Positions 9,780 to 19,870 of a stretch of 64,000 nt of DNA are shown piece after piece. Every line of letters begins with the position of its first letter. Positions within the stretch are counted from its first letter, which is position 1. Location of the stretch: positions 34,328,474 through 34,392,473 of the forward strand of contig NC_084487.1 of assembly GCF_030035675.1 (NCBI RefSeq), read 5' to 3'. Source of the DNA: Rhineura floridana (taxonomy: Eukaryota; Chordata; Lepidosauria; Squamata; Rhineuridae). The notes under the pieces were generated by a model. It did not search any database and was not told the origin of the DNA. It saw only the letters and a list, made by a program, of their open reading frames with translations. The translations under genes were made by a program, and so were the position numbers.

Positions 9780-10209
9780 GGAAGGGTTACAGCTCAGTGG
9801 TAGAGCATCTGCCTTGCATGCAGAAGGTCCCAGTTTCAGTCATCAGCATCTCCACAAAGGGCTGGGAATAACCCCTGCTTGAAACCTTGGAGAACCGCTG
9901 CCATTCGGATTGGAGGCCTGGATCCAGCCAGATGGTTATTTCCCCCCATCCCTTTGACATATCAGGCGACCTTTTTTGCCTGCAAAGCTTTCAAAGCACT
10001 ATTTTGCACAGCCCTTTGCATAGGGCTTTGCCAACACCTCCGTTCAGCTGGGTGTGGCTTGGTCAAAATGGCCTGGCGGGCCCAATGGGCAGGCCTGGCA
10101 AGCTTAATTAGGCCTATGGGCTGGAGGTTCCCCACCCCTGGTATAAACAATACTGAGGTTGATAGACCAACAGGTCTTACTCAGGAAAAAGCAACTTCTT
10201 ATGTTCCTA
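9780..10209 (+). mobile_element. tRNA-derived SINE, split by another repeat
   Basis: The head GGTTACAGCTCAGTGGTAGA followed by GCATCTGCCTTGCATGCAGA is tRNA-like with an A box, and CCAGTTTCAGTC is a decayed B box. The body resumes at about 10140 with ACAATACTGAGGTTGATAGA and ends TTCTTATGTTCCTAT. The interval 9907-10139, ending GGTTCCCCACCCCTG, is foreign and probably a hAT-like MITE. The same SINE family occurs at 54106 and 44955. Confidence 0.65.
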
Positions 10210-10561
10210 TAAGTGAGTCAGGGTGCCTGCAGACAGCCAACATTATGCAGAAGGGATTCAAGCAGATAGTGAAGCTTTAGCTTTGTGCATTTTAAAGTGG
10301 ATTAAAGATCTCTGTTACCCTAGTGCACCAAATCCACTTAAAAAAAAACTTTTCTGTGGTTTGGAAAGTGACAGGGAAATGCATTGAAAAGTGTGGGATG
10401 AACGAACGATTAACAGGAAGGCATGTAAACACTCCATAAGCAAATCAGGACGATTGTAGGATAAATGCTCATTGTCATATACAGGGCCGACGAGGGGGGG
10501 GAAGCTGGTACAAATTACTGGGGCCCGGTGATCCGGAAGGGGCCCCAGGGCCCCACTACAT

Positions 10562-11889
10562 CAGGGCCGGATTAAGCTGAGGAGGGTGCTGAGGCTGATT
10601 GGTGTTTGGGGGCCCTTCTCCTCTTAGGCAATATTTTTCTCAAACCCCTTACAATGGTAATGATGGGGGCATATCAGTAATAGAAAGCAAGATTTTTTAG
10701 AACAGCTTTTTAGTATGAGTTGTTGAAGCTGGTATCCAAGATTTAGCTCCTTCCCCAAAGCCTCTATAAATTTAATCTCAAAGTGAAGTAGTAAATGGAT
10801 CTCATCTCTAGTGCACATGTATGGCATCATGCACAGGTGGCCATTTTACATGCTTATTTTGAACTGCTTATAAATACAGTACTTTTTAAAGTATACATTT
10901 TATTATTTATTTGTTTTTAGGGTCTTGCATTTATTCCCCACCTTTCTTCCATCATGGAACCCAAGGCAGCATACATGTGGTTCCCTGATAGCCTTCCATC
11001 CAGGTACTGCCCAGACCTGGTTAACTTCAGCAAACTGGTGCCTTCAGACCATACAGAAGCTAAACAGTGTTGTGATCTCTCCATTTTTATCATCATCATA
11101 ACCCTGAGAGGTAGGTTAGGTTGAGCGAAAGTAGCCCACCCAGTGAAGGTGGGGGGGCGCACCATTTACTAGTTAGCCTCGGGCAGCAAAATGTCTTGGG
11201 CTGGCATTGTCCAGGAAAAAAAGTAGTCCTCCATTCCCCCCTACGCACCATAAGTCACAAAGTGGAGCAAAGGGGCTTTCCCAGTTGCGGAGTGGGGAGG
11301 GAGGGACAGAGAGAAGGCGGGACAAAAGCATTGTGAACAGAGCGAGGCGAGGGACGGATATTACCTGAGTTAAGCGCATGCTCCTCACAGGTGGCTGCTC
11401 CATCAAACGAGTGGCAAGGAAGGGGGAGCAAGAAGGGGGGCCGGCAACCATAGAGCGCTTCCCCACCTCCAGCCCAGTCAAGGCTTTTCCTCAACCACGT
11501 AGGATAGGCTTAAGCGGCCGCTCATATGACTGCCCATCCCGGCCCAACCGGGTCTCACCAAAGACACCCGCCGGGAAGGAAGGGGGAAGGGGCATGTGGG
11601 AGGGGGAGCACGTGCTCTAGGACACCTGGCGGCGAATGGCAGGAGTAGGCGAGCAGAACAAGGAGACATGTGTGTGTTGCTTCTCGTGGTGATGGGCAGG
11701 AACATGGACCCCAGGGAGGGGAAAAGAGCAGTGGAGGAAGGTTCACTATCCCATTCCCAGCCATCGTTGAAGGGAATGACGGGGGCCAAGGAGTGAAGGG
11801 CAACTTTGGTGTGCCGCCTGGCGCGGGCCCCCAAGAGCTCCGGGCCCCTAGGCTTCAGCCTACTAAGCCTAATGGATAATCTGGCCCTG
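10562..11889. mobile_element. Inner hAT element inside the outer hAT
   Basis: Ends CAGGGCCGGATTAAG and TAATGGATAATCTGGCCCTG are inverted repeats. The flanks CACTACAT (10554-10561) and CACTACGT (11890-11897) are an 8-bp duplication with one change. It is about 1.33 kb, GC-rich to the right (a GCGGCCGC site near 11514), with no transposase. A SINE-like segment sits inside at about 10898-11120. It is younger than the outer element. Confidence 0.82.
10898..11120 (-). mobile_element. SINE-like fragment inside the inner hAT
   Basis: TTATTCCCCACCTTTCTTCC and CCTGAGAGGTAGGTTAGGTT belong to the MIR-like SINE body. The block TCCATCCAGGTACTGCCCAG resembles the 5S-type region of the 5872 SINE. Borders are uncertain. 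Confidence 0.45.
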
Positions 11890-13032
11890 CACTACGTTGC
11901 ATATGCTTTTGTCTTTCTCGGTAGTATCATTATTTGTCGATTGTTTTTAACATCGGTGAATTTCAAAGAAAATAATAATGATACACAAAATTCTGTCAGT
12001 TATCAGCCAATATAGACTCTAATCAACCAAAGAACTACTAATTACATATTAAGAACAGAAAATAATTATATGTGTTGTGTTACACATACATGTTTAGTGT
12101 TTAAAGTGTATGGTTAGTTCAGCAACTATCATGTGGGTGCTTAAATTATTGATATTAGTCATTAGGATCTTAATATTCTCAACAGGTACAAATATATTTA
12201 TTATTAACATAAAAATGATATCACACATTTATATTGCAGTGAATTTAAAATAACTATAATACATATAAGTTGCAATTTGCATATGTAAGTTGCAATTTGC
12301 AAGGTTGCATTTTGCGAGTATTTACTGCAATGTGAATTATGAAAAATGTGAATTATAATACTGTGATATATGTGATTTTGATTTAAAATTTTTATATATT
12401 CTTTACATTTTTATTTTTCTATGTTCTTTAAGAATAAATGTTTTCTTTTCCTATTCCATGTTTCATTTGTATACCACCAGCGCATATTTGTGTCTTTTTT
12501 TACACATCAATACAAATCCCATGCAAAGATTTTTAGCTGGTCTGCCCTTGCTGGTGGTCCCGAATTTTTTTTTTTCACTGGGGCCCGAACCTGCTCTCAG
12601 CAGCCCTGGTCATATAACCACTCTGTAAACAAATCAGATCAGAATGAATACTCAGTAAAGAGCAGGCATAGACTAACCGCTGTGTAAGCTTTGTGTAAGC
12701 AAATCAGGATGAACACTGAATAAACAGGTTATTATTTATTTATTTACTTACTTATTAATCACCTTCAACATATGTCCCAAAGCAGAGTACAAAAGGTTCT
12801 CTGGAGGAGCTCTGATTTATTTGCTTGGTGGCTCTTCTTGTAACCTCTAAAGCAGCATCCGCTGCAACTGGAGGGGAAAACACATACTCATTCCTAAACC
12901 CCTACCAGATGGAGGTTAAAGCCGTCAATGGCTACTACCCATGATGGCCATGATGGTTCATCCTCCACTGTTGGAGGCAGCTGATGGAGAACAAGAACAG
13001 GAGAGAGCTTATTGCCCCTCACATCCTGCTTA

Positions 13033-13710
13033 CAGTGGTAGTCAGGAATGGTAGGGCGGAAGGCAGGAAGCACAACAGCAGGTAGAGCCAATGACAGGCA
13101 GAGCCAGCTAATTGGAGTTCCCTGCTGAGTTCTGTATGGGCAAAACAGAGATGAAGGAGGGGGAAGCAGGCAGCCAGGGCCACCGTCAGCTAGGGATGGA
13201 AAGATCTATCAATTTCAGTTCTCTCAGTTTCTCACTTTTCTAATGTTAAATTCAGTTCTCTACATTCATGGAGCAATCTGCGATTTAAAAAAAAAAAAAT
13301 CCTAAGGAAATTCACCATTTTAGTTCTCCAAATAAACACATCTTTGTAGGCAGTTTTGACAAATACACATTTTTGCAAGCCGTTTTTCATCACATTATGC
13401 CTTTTTGCATGTTATTTTCACTCATATATTCATTTTTATGCACACTTTCCCGTAACACGTGAATTTTTGTAAATATTGTTTAGTTGGAGAACTGCATCCC
13501 CAAATTCTAATAAATGCAAATTTTGGATGGCTGCGTTTCAGTTTTCATATTGTTTCGGAATGTGCGAATTTGATAAATTTTGCTTGAAATGCGAACTGAA
13601 TTGAAATTCTCACCCATCCCTACCCTCAGCACAGGTTGTAAGTAAGAAGGCAGATGGGCTTGGAGGAATCAGGACAGTGCCCCATTTGCCCTAACGGACC
13701 AGCCTCCACT
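13033..13710. mobile_element. hAT element (CAGTGGTGG family), itself interrupted
   Basis: It starts CAGTGGTAGTCAGG and ends ACCAGCCTCCACT. The 8-bp flanks CCTGCTTA (13025-13032) and CCTGCTTG (13711-13718) match at seven of eight bases. Shared internal blocks (GAGCCAATGACAGGCAGAG, GCCCCATTTGCCC) recur at 19871, 34214 and 40837. Its middle is opened by the TA-MITE at 13193-13620. Confidence 0.82.
13193..13620 (+). mobile_element. TA-flanked MITE, copy 2
   Basis: Terminal inverted repeat GGGATGG/CCATCCC, directly flanked by TA on both sides (13191-13192, 13621-13622), as in Tc1/mariner-type MITEs. The interior has a quasi-tandem of about 60 bp with TTTTTGCAAGC/CACATTTTTG motifs. It is nested in the hAT element. 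Confidence 0.78.
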
Positions 13711-14106
13711 CCTGCTTGTAGGGATTTGGTTGGCCACTGTGAGAATAAGATGCTGGACTAGATGGGACTTTGGCCTGATCCAGCAGAGGTCTTCTTGTGC
13801 CCCTCCCTCTGCATCCCAAGAAAAGGCAATAAGAGGGCTATAGGCCCTGTCACCTGGTGCTCTTGTGCTGGACAGTTCTGCCTTGATTCTTTTTTTACTC
13901 CACAGCTCCTAGTATGGATGTGAGAATGCTACTTGTGTGGCTCTTGTGCCAGCGCTTGGACCTTTAGGATTGATGTTATATAACCAGCTATGCCAGCGCA
14001 GGAGGCTGGATGAAGATCAGTTTTTATGATTGCGCCAATGTTGTTGGATGCTATGCATCAACCTTGCTTCCAAGCTCAACTGGCTTTGTTTGGATCTAAG
14101 GGTCAA

Positions 14107-14510
14107 ACTAGACTTGAAAACATGCAGTTTTAAAAAATGCAGATTGCACCAGCTGGGGAAATGTAACAATTAACAGGACAACAGCAGGCATACTATTTCC
14201 TTCCCTGGTGCGATCCTGAAGAATTTCCCTCAGAAGCTGTTGTTTGCACTGGGAAATAATCCCTAAATGGTGGCAATGAGGGATTTCCCCCCAATGCAAA
14301 TACAAGCTTCAGAGAAAATAATTTCCTCAGGACAACAGCAGGGGAGGTAAAGGTTAAACTCCCTTTCTGTGCCTGCTCTTGTCTCCTTAATTATCACATG
14401 CCCCCAGCTGATGCAATTTGCATTTTTTAAAACCAGAGTATTAAATGCAAAGACCCATTTAACATCTGGTTCTGAGCTAAATCTTGCTTCCCTCTCCTCC
14501 TTCCTATCTT
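14107..14510. mobile_element. Foldback element, about 400 bp
   Basis: The left arm GCAGTTTTAAAAAATGCAGA, GCACCAGCTGGGG and the inverted right arm CCCCCAGCTGATGCAATTTG, CATTTTTTAAAACC can pair. The inner AGGACAACAGCAGG occurs twice. No ORF of note. The class is unknown. Confidence 0.5.
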
Positions 14511-14573
14511 TCTGCATTATTTCACATTAGGGTTGCCAGGTCAGAAGCATCCCAAACCCTGAGATTTTGGGGG

Positions 14574-14640
14574 CAGGTCCAAGTGACATCATGGGGTGGG
14601 TCCAAGTGACATCATGGGGCAGGTCCAAGTGACATCATTA
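14574..14640. repeat. 23-bp tandem repeat, three units
   Basis: Units at 14574-14596, 14597-14619 and 14620-14640, each containing GGTCCAAGTGACATCAT. The first two differ only at the first two bases. It lies just after a GGTTGCCAGGTC motif like the end of the foldback at 19278. Confidence 0.85.
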
Positions 14641-14911
14641 AGCATGATACATTAAGCATCAACCACAGTTGCTTGACACATACAATTCATACAAAAACAT
14701 TTATCTGATTGGAAATTAAGATAGAAATCTGAGCTAAAAGATGGAGCCTCAGTAGGGAACATTTCATCTAGCCAATTAGCTTCTGGCAAAAAGGGTTCAA
14801 GTGCCCTCATGCCAGGCCAGTCACCAGAAGGCCATTGTAGGAAGAAAGGAGCCTAGTGTTATGGAGATGTTAGATGGGAGCACTCAGGAGTAAAGATGGA
14901 TGCCCCTGAAG

Positions 14912-14995
14912 AGCTGCAATTCTAAACACACTTACTAAGCTCCATAGAACTCAATAGGACTTACTTCTCAGTAAATATGGTTTGGATTGCGTTGT
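14912..14995. mobile_element. 90-bp MITE, diverged copy
   Basis: GCTGCAATTCTAAACACACT to GGTTTGGATTGCGTTG with central AACTCAATAGGACTTACTTC. Same family as 6141-6230. Confidence 0.65.
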
Positions 14996-15201
14996 TGGTA
15001 AAGCTTGACTAGGGATCCTCTGCAAAGATATCCATATCCAAGTAGGGTTGGCTACCCCCTGTCTGGAATGCCCTGCCCCTACCCTTTAATATCCAAATTT
15101 CTTTACAGATTTGACCCTTCACTTCAGAAAGAGGTCTGAGTAACGAGTAAGAAGATTTTCTACCCTTTTCTGTCTCCCCTGTGGGCTGCTATAAACTCAC
15201 T

Positions 15202-16355
15202 TGTATTTTGCTGCTTGTTGTTTAGTTTGGGCGAAGGAATGGATCCTGTTGAGAAATAGAAGGTTATTGGAGTTAGAAGAGCACGATCTGAGGTTTGGAT
15301 GGCATGGTTATTTGTGGTATGATAAAGTTAAAGTTAATGTAGATTTTAAAAATCACTTTATAAGATGTGCTCTGTTGAGAATATGGCATAAATATAAACC
15401 AAGGCTATGCACTAAAATGCCACTATGGATTTCAGTGCAGGAAGCTTTTTATAGAAAGGAAATTTTAGGAAAAGAAAGATGGCTAACTTATCAAGATCTT
15501 TTGGAAAAGGAACAAGGCGAATACAAAATGAAATCGAGGGAACAGCTGGCAGCAGAGGGTTATCGTTTTTATTGGTTTTCTTATTTACAGTTGATGGAAA
15601 GATTTAAAATTGTTGAAAGAATCTTTGATTTTGAACAAGGTAAATCTGAGTTTGAAATGAGTTTGTGTACAAATGATGAACATGTAATTGCCAAAATGTA
15701 TAAACTTTTGCTAAAAATTGAAATGGAAGAAGAAAAAGTTAAAGACTGTATGGTAAAATGGGCTAAGAACTTTGGATATAACATACAAATGGACCAATGG
15801 GAAAATATGTGGGCGAAAGGGCTGAAATTTACATTGTGCCAAAATCTTAAAGAAAACTTTCATAAAATGATGTATCGTTGGTATATGACACCAGAGAAAC
15901 TGTCAAGAATATACAATACTGTTCATAATGAGTGTTGGAAATGTAAGCAACAGGAAGGGACTTTTTATCATATGTGGTGGACATGTAAACAAGCAAAAAC
16001 GTTTTGGAGTCAAATACATAAATTAATGCAGAGAATTTTAAAGATTAATATTCAATTTAAACCAGAACTCTTTTTGTTGGGCTTGATGGACGTACAATTG
16101 GAAAGGAATCATGGAAGAATGATTCAATATATGGTTACTGCAGCAAGATTACTATATGCACAAAGATGGAAGGATACAACACTACCAACAATTGAAGAAT
16201 GGCTACTAAAACTAATGGACTTGGCAGAAATGGATAAGCTGACGTGTCTATTGAGAGAAAAAACAACAGTCAAATTTCTCAAGGATTGGGATCCCTTTCT
16301 GAGTTTTTTGCGAGACACAGAAAATGAATTGGTGATATTGGGATTTGATGATTAA
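15202..16355 (+). CDS. L1 ORF2p C-terminal fragment (5'-truncated)
   Basis: An open frame of about 384 codons to TAA at 16353-16355. The first codon is TTG at the insertion border, so there is no true start. The protein lacks endonuclease and reverse transcriptase. It contains the part downstream of RT, rich in W, K and E, and the L1 zinc knuckle CWKCKQQEGTFYHMWWTC (about 15933-15986), of form C-x2-C-x8-H-x4-C. It has no stop or frameshift, so it is young, but it cannot act alone. Confidence 0.85.
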
Positions 16356-16534
16356 CTATTTAATTGAGAAAAAAGGAGATTATGTAATTTATTAGTGAAC
16401 AAGGTATCTTTATATGTATCTGTTATAGCTGATCGAAGATAAATCGGAAGTCACCTGTTTTTGCATTTTTTTCTCTTTATCTTTCTTTTGTATTTCATTT
16501 GTATTTTATTTTTAAAAATAATAATAATAAAAAA
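15202..16534 (+). mobile_element. 5'-truncated L1 LINE with TSD
   Basis: An ORF2 C-terminal piece plus a short 3' UTR and an A-rich (AATAATAATAAAAAAA) tail. It is flanked by an 11-bp duplication ATAAACTCACT at 15191-15201 and 16535-16545 (the T at 15201 is shared). Truncation, A-rich tail and a TSD of this size are classic target-primed reverse transcription. The identical TSD and open frame argue for a recent insertion. Confidence 0.9.
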
Positions 16535-16559
16535 ATAAACTCACTCTATCAGCCAACCC

Positions 16560-17025
16560 AATTCCAGTGAATATAATTGACACAGAGAAAGCACACATGA
16601 TTTGGTCTATCTTCACAGGCAGCAGCTTGGGAACAACAACAATTGCAGTCACGCTGCCCAGTATGTGGATTCTGTTTTACCGCTATTAGACAAGAAACAA
16701 ACAACAAGGTGCATCATCAGTGGGTTTAAGAAGGTTGAGCGGAGCGCATGGAACCACTGTTGTTGCTTCTATGGATGAAAGGGAGTAAGGATAAAGGTAA
16801 TTTAAATGCATGTAGAAAAAGAAGAACAAAGGACATTGATGATTTCTTAAATGCAGTACCATACCAACCACAACAACATTCCTACGAGTAAGGCAGAAAA
16901 CTAAGCATCTCACAACCAGTCAGGATTCCTAACCAAAAACCAAAAATATGATAAATGAAGAAATATTTGTATAAGCATGACTATCAAATATATTTATTAT
17001 TTACACAACCTGTAAAGATATTTAT
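16560..17025. other. Unassigned intergenic
   Basis: Nothing recognisable except AT-rich text. Small open frames show no family features. Confidence 0.4.
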
Positions 17026-17027
17026 AG

Positions 17028-17112
17028 GGCAATCCTATGTTTATTTATTCAGAAGCAAGTCCCAATGTATTCAGTGGGGCTTACTCAAACAGGGACAGAA
17101 CTGCAACCTCAA
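17028..17112. mobile_element. 90-bp MITE, diverged copy
   Basis: GGGCAATCCTATGTTTATTT to GAACTGCAACCTC, with AGAAGCAAGTCCCAATG and GGGGCTTACTC in the middle. Confidence 0.6.
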
Positions 17113-17526
17113 GTGATAAGCAACTTGATTCATGCAACCTAAAATTCAGAATCATGCCACTTTAAGCTGTTTTGCAACTGTTTATACTTGTTTTTTATGG
17201 TTATTGGAGTTTAAAGGGATTTACTTCTTATTGTGAGCTGCCTTGGTTTCCAGACTGCAACCCTATCTCACAGGGTTGTTGGAAAGATTCCCACATATAC
17301 ACACACACTGGAGAAGTAAAAATACATACACCCCATATAATAGTTTATTGTCAAAACCAGTTGATCATTGCAGAACATTAAAAAAAATAAAATCCTACAT
17401 AATAAAAACAGTGATACCTAAGTAAGCCCTGCCTAATTGCTTTAAAAATAGGATTGGAGGGAGAGAGAAATATATACAACACAAACACAATTCTTTCCTA
17501 TGTTCACTCAAAAGTCCCATCAGTTT

Positions 17527-17620
17527 ACAGCACAATCCTAACCATGTCTACTCAAAAAGAAGTCCTATTGAATTCAATGGGGTTTACTCTGGATATGTTT
17601 ACTCTGGAAAAGCAAGTACT
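17527..17620. mobile_element. 90-bp MITE, diverged copy
   Basis: ACAGCACAATCCTAACCATG, AAGAAGTCCTATTGAATTCA and GGGGTTTACTCTGG, the same family as 6141-6230, with a rearranged right end. Confidence 0.6.
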
Positions 17621-17779
17621 GGATTAAAGCTTCAATTTGGGAAGTTTGCAAAGCACTGCCCTCTTCAAAATTTAAACCTGTCTGACTCCTATACACAAGA
17701 GAGAGAAAAACTGAAAGCTTACTTATTCAATCTGTGAGATGTTCAGAAAAATACGAAAAAGCACATTTCTGAGCCTTGG

Positions 17780-17910
17780 GCCAGTTACTATCTCTCAGCC
17801 TCAGAGGGAGGCAATGGTAAACCCCCTCTGAATATCACTTACCATGAAAACGCTGTTCATAGGGTCCCTATAAGTCGGAATCAACTTGAAGGCAGACAAT
17901 TCAATTTGAC
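17780..17910 (+). mobile_element. Sauria SINE, 5'-truncated
   Basis: GGGCCAGTTACTATCTCTCA, GAGGCAATGGTAAACCCCCT and ATGAAAACGCTGTTCATAGG, then the BovB-like tail TATAAGTCGGAATCAACTTG. The tRNA head is missing. Confidence 0.8.
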
Positions 17911-17997
17911 TCTGCATTTTTGGCCCTTTAATTCCTTGTCAATCACAAGGATTTCTTATTGGCTAAAAACCTGAAAGGGCAGGGATTAGAGCAGAAC

Positions 17998-18358
17998 TTA
18001 TTTATTATTTATTTATTTTTAAAACTTATATACCGCCCGACTAGCAATAGCTCTCTGGGCGGTGAACATAGATACAATAAAATACAATATAATACAAAAC
18101 ATCAGTCTAAAATCAAATTTCACAGTCTAAAAACAGCAAAGGCTAAAATTAAATTACAAACATTACAATCATTAACAAAAAATTAAAATGCCTCGGAGTA
18201 GAGAAAGGTTTTAACCTGGCGCCGAAAGGATGATAGTGTCGGCGTCAGGCGAACCTCCTTGGGGAGACTATTCCATAGTTCGGGGGCCACCACTGAGAGC
18301 AACGAAGAAGTTGTGCAGGAGGGAGCTGACTTTTGGTGTATATCTCTGGAACCAGACC
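17998..18358 (-). mobile_element. L2-clade LINE 3' end
   Basis: The minus strand encodes LLSVVAPELWNSLPKEVRLT and SSFRRQVKTFLYSEAF, very close to the end of the 905-codon ORF at 60-62 kb. The 3' UTR follows with CCGCCCAGAGAGCTATTGCT and GGGCGGTATATAAG. A 138-bp MITE is inserted at its 5' side. Confidence 0.85.
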
Positions 18359-18366
18359 ACTTAGAA

Positions 18367-18504
18367 CAGCCTTTTCCAACCAGTGTGCCTCCAGATGTTG
18401 TTGGACCACAACTCCTATCAGCCTCAGCCAGCATTGCCAATGGCTGAGGCTGATGGGAGTTGTGGTCCAACAACATCTGGAGGCACACTGGCTGGGAAAG
18501 GCTG
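18367..18504. mobile_element. 138-bp palindromic hAT MITE with perfect TSD
   Basis: Ends CAGCCTTTTCC and GGAAAGGCTG; the two halves pair along most of their length (CCTCCAGATGTTGTTGGACC and its complement). An identical 8-bp duplication ACTTAGAA lies at 18359-18366 and 18505-18512. The copy at 30451-30588 has the same length. Confidence 0.9.
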
Positions 18505-18512
18505 ACTTAGAA

Positions 18513-19277
18513 ACTTAATTTGTTTTTTAAATGAAAGCTGAAAGTCTGGAGATTAAGGTGAATCACCCAGATACCCGGAGGGAACCTTCAAAAACCAAAG
18601 TTTCCAGCTGAAAAACGGAGGTCTGATAACCCTATTTGAGTACATCCACATAAGGCTGTCAGCTTCTGAGCCAGTTCCTCTTTGCTGTCCTTAACAGCAG
18701 TTTCACCTGCAGCAATTGCCAGGTGAGAACAAAGGGTCCTGTGGCACCTTAAAGACTAACACATTTATTATGGCTTAAGCTCTTTTGGACTCATTATATT
18801 AAAAGTTTAATTTTTAAATGTCTTTCTTCCATTTTTAAAGCATTAGCTGCTTAACATCTGCATATCAAACCACTTTTCAAAGGACTAACAAAGGTGAGGC
18901 CATCCCCACGCCCCCTCTCCCAATTAGGATTCCTATATGCGGATTGCTCGGTCCTATATAGCTTTGAAGTCAACATTCTAAAGGAGAGAAACCCCAATGC
19001 CTCCAGTTTTCTAGACTCATAAAGCTTAACCAGCCAATTCATCTTGTGTAATGGAAGACCTTTCAACGGAGCCTGTACTTAACTATGGGGAATCTTTTTC
19101 ACCCCAAGGACTGCATTCCCTGCTGAGCAACTTTCCAAGGGCCACACATCCCAGTGGTAGGAGGAGTCAGAGGCAAAAGTGAGTGAGGCAATGAATGCAA
19201 ATTGTAGGTTTGTACAGGAGCCTAGTTTCTGTACATACTCACACACTCCTCTCTGTGGAGGCAAGCAAGAAGCATTG
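18513..19277. other. Unassigned intergenic with repeat scraps
   Basis: 18722-18800 (GGGTCCTGTGGCACCTTAAA, GACTAACACATTTATTATGG) is a dispersed repeat also familiar from other reptiles, but I cannot class it. 19080-19260 resembles a GGCCACA-rich repeat. No gene is seen. Confidence 0.4.
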
Positions 19278-19611
19278 TAGGGTTGCCAGGTTCAGGGCCT
19301 GAGACTGATCCTGTATCTTTAGGAGAAGAGAAAGTCAGCCAAGTGCAGGTATTCTTGCAACCCTGTAATGGGGAAAACAACAAGGTGGAATTCTCCCTTC
19401 CCCCTGCACAACTTTTAAAGATACAGAAGACCTATTAGACTGAGGCTGGGCCTGGCAACCAAGAGGTCTTCTGTATCTTTAAAAGTTGTACAGGGGGAAG
19501 GGAGAATTCCTCCTTGTGGTTTTTCTCATCACAGGGTTGCAAGAACACCTGCACTTGGCTCTTCTCCTAAAGATACAGGATCAGTCTCAGGTCCTGAACC
19601 TGGCAACCCTA
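19278..19611. mobile_element. Long foldback element, about 334 bp
   Basis: Outer ends TAGGGTTGCCAGGTTCAGG and its near-perfect complement ending GGCAACCCTA. The arms stay complementary inward for over 100 bases (ATCCTGTATCTTTAGGAGAA on the left, TTCTCCTAAAGATACAGGAT on the right; TTTTAAAGATACAGAAGACC on the left, GGTCTTCTGTATCTTTAAAA on the right). Only a short central loop is unpaired. It is non-coding. Confidence 0.85.
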
Positions 19612-19870
19612 ATTACCAGAGTTCAAGGACATTTCCAGCCAGGCAAAAACATTCGAAGAAGGGTTCAAAGCAGGGTCAGTGAGAGGGGAGGGGGGAGGAG
19701 AGGTGGCCCGGGGACAGTCCTGAGGGCCAGATAGAGAGGTCTAGGTGGGCCCCTCTCTTAAATTGCCCCTGCCTTAAACACTGCTGTCAACAATGAGGTA
19801 AAATAGTTACAGTTAAAGCAAAAAATGTGAGAGAAAATTAGACATGCGCTGCGGTCCTAACACCCTGACA

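Larger units (their letters stand above)
10482..12608. mobile_element. Outer hAT element with perfect 8-bp TSD
   Basis: The left end CAGGGCCGACGAG and right end CTCTCAGCAGCCCTG are imperfect inverted repeats starting CAGGGC. They are flanked by identical 8-bp duplications GTCATATA at 10474-10481 and 12609-12616. An 8-bp duplication and CAG-type ends are the mark of hAT transposons. Without the inner insertion it is about 790 bp. It is non-coding, hence non-autonomous. The subterminal GGGGCCCGG and GGGGCCCGAAC boxes also face each other. Confidence 0.88.
10205..12740. mobile_element. Old repeat 'B' split by the nested hAT elements
   Basis: Left part 10210-10481 (GTGCCTGCAGACAGCC, ATTAACAGGAAGGCATGTAA, AAGCAAATCAGGACGAT) and right part 12609-12740 (GTAAACAAATCAGATCAGAA, AATAAACAGGT) appear to be one dispersed element opened by the 10482-12608 insertion. 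Similar wording is found at 5110-5420 and 54690-54830 (CCAGACGACC, AACATTCATTCTGATTTG). The class is unknown. Confidence 0.45.
12905..13805 (+). mobile_element. CR1 LINE 3' end, split by a hAT element
   Basis: Left part up to 13032 carries CAATGGCTACTACCCATGAT and CACATCCTGCTTA. The right part from 13711 resumes CCTGCTTGTAGGGATTTGGT, GATGCTGGACTAGATGGGAC and ends CAGAGGTCTTCTTGTGCCC. The two halves join exactly at the point where the hAT element sits. Confidence 0.82.

Noticed and set aside
9784-9856. tRNA gene look-alike
   Set aside because: A and B box-like motifs are present, but the body and tail of a SINE follow and relatives occur at 54106 and 44955; no clean cloverleaf.
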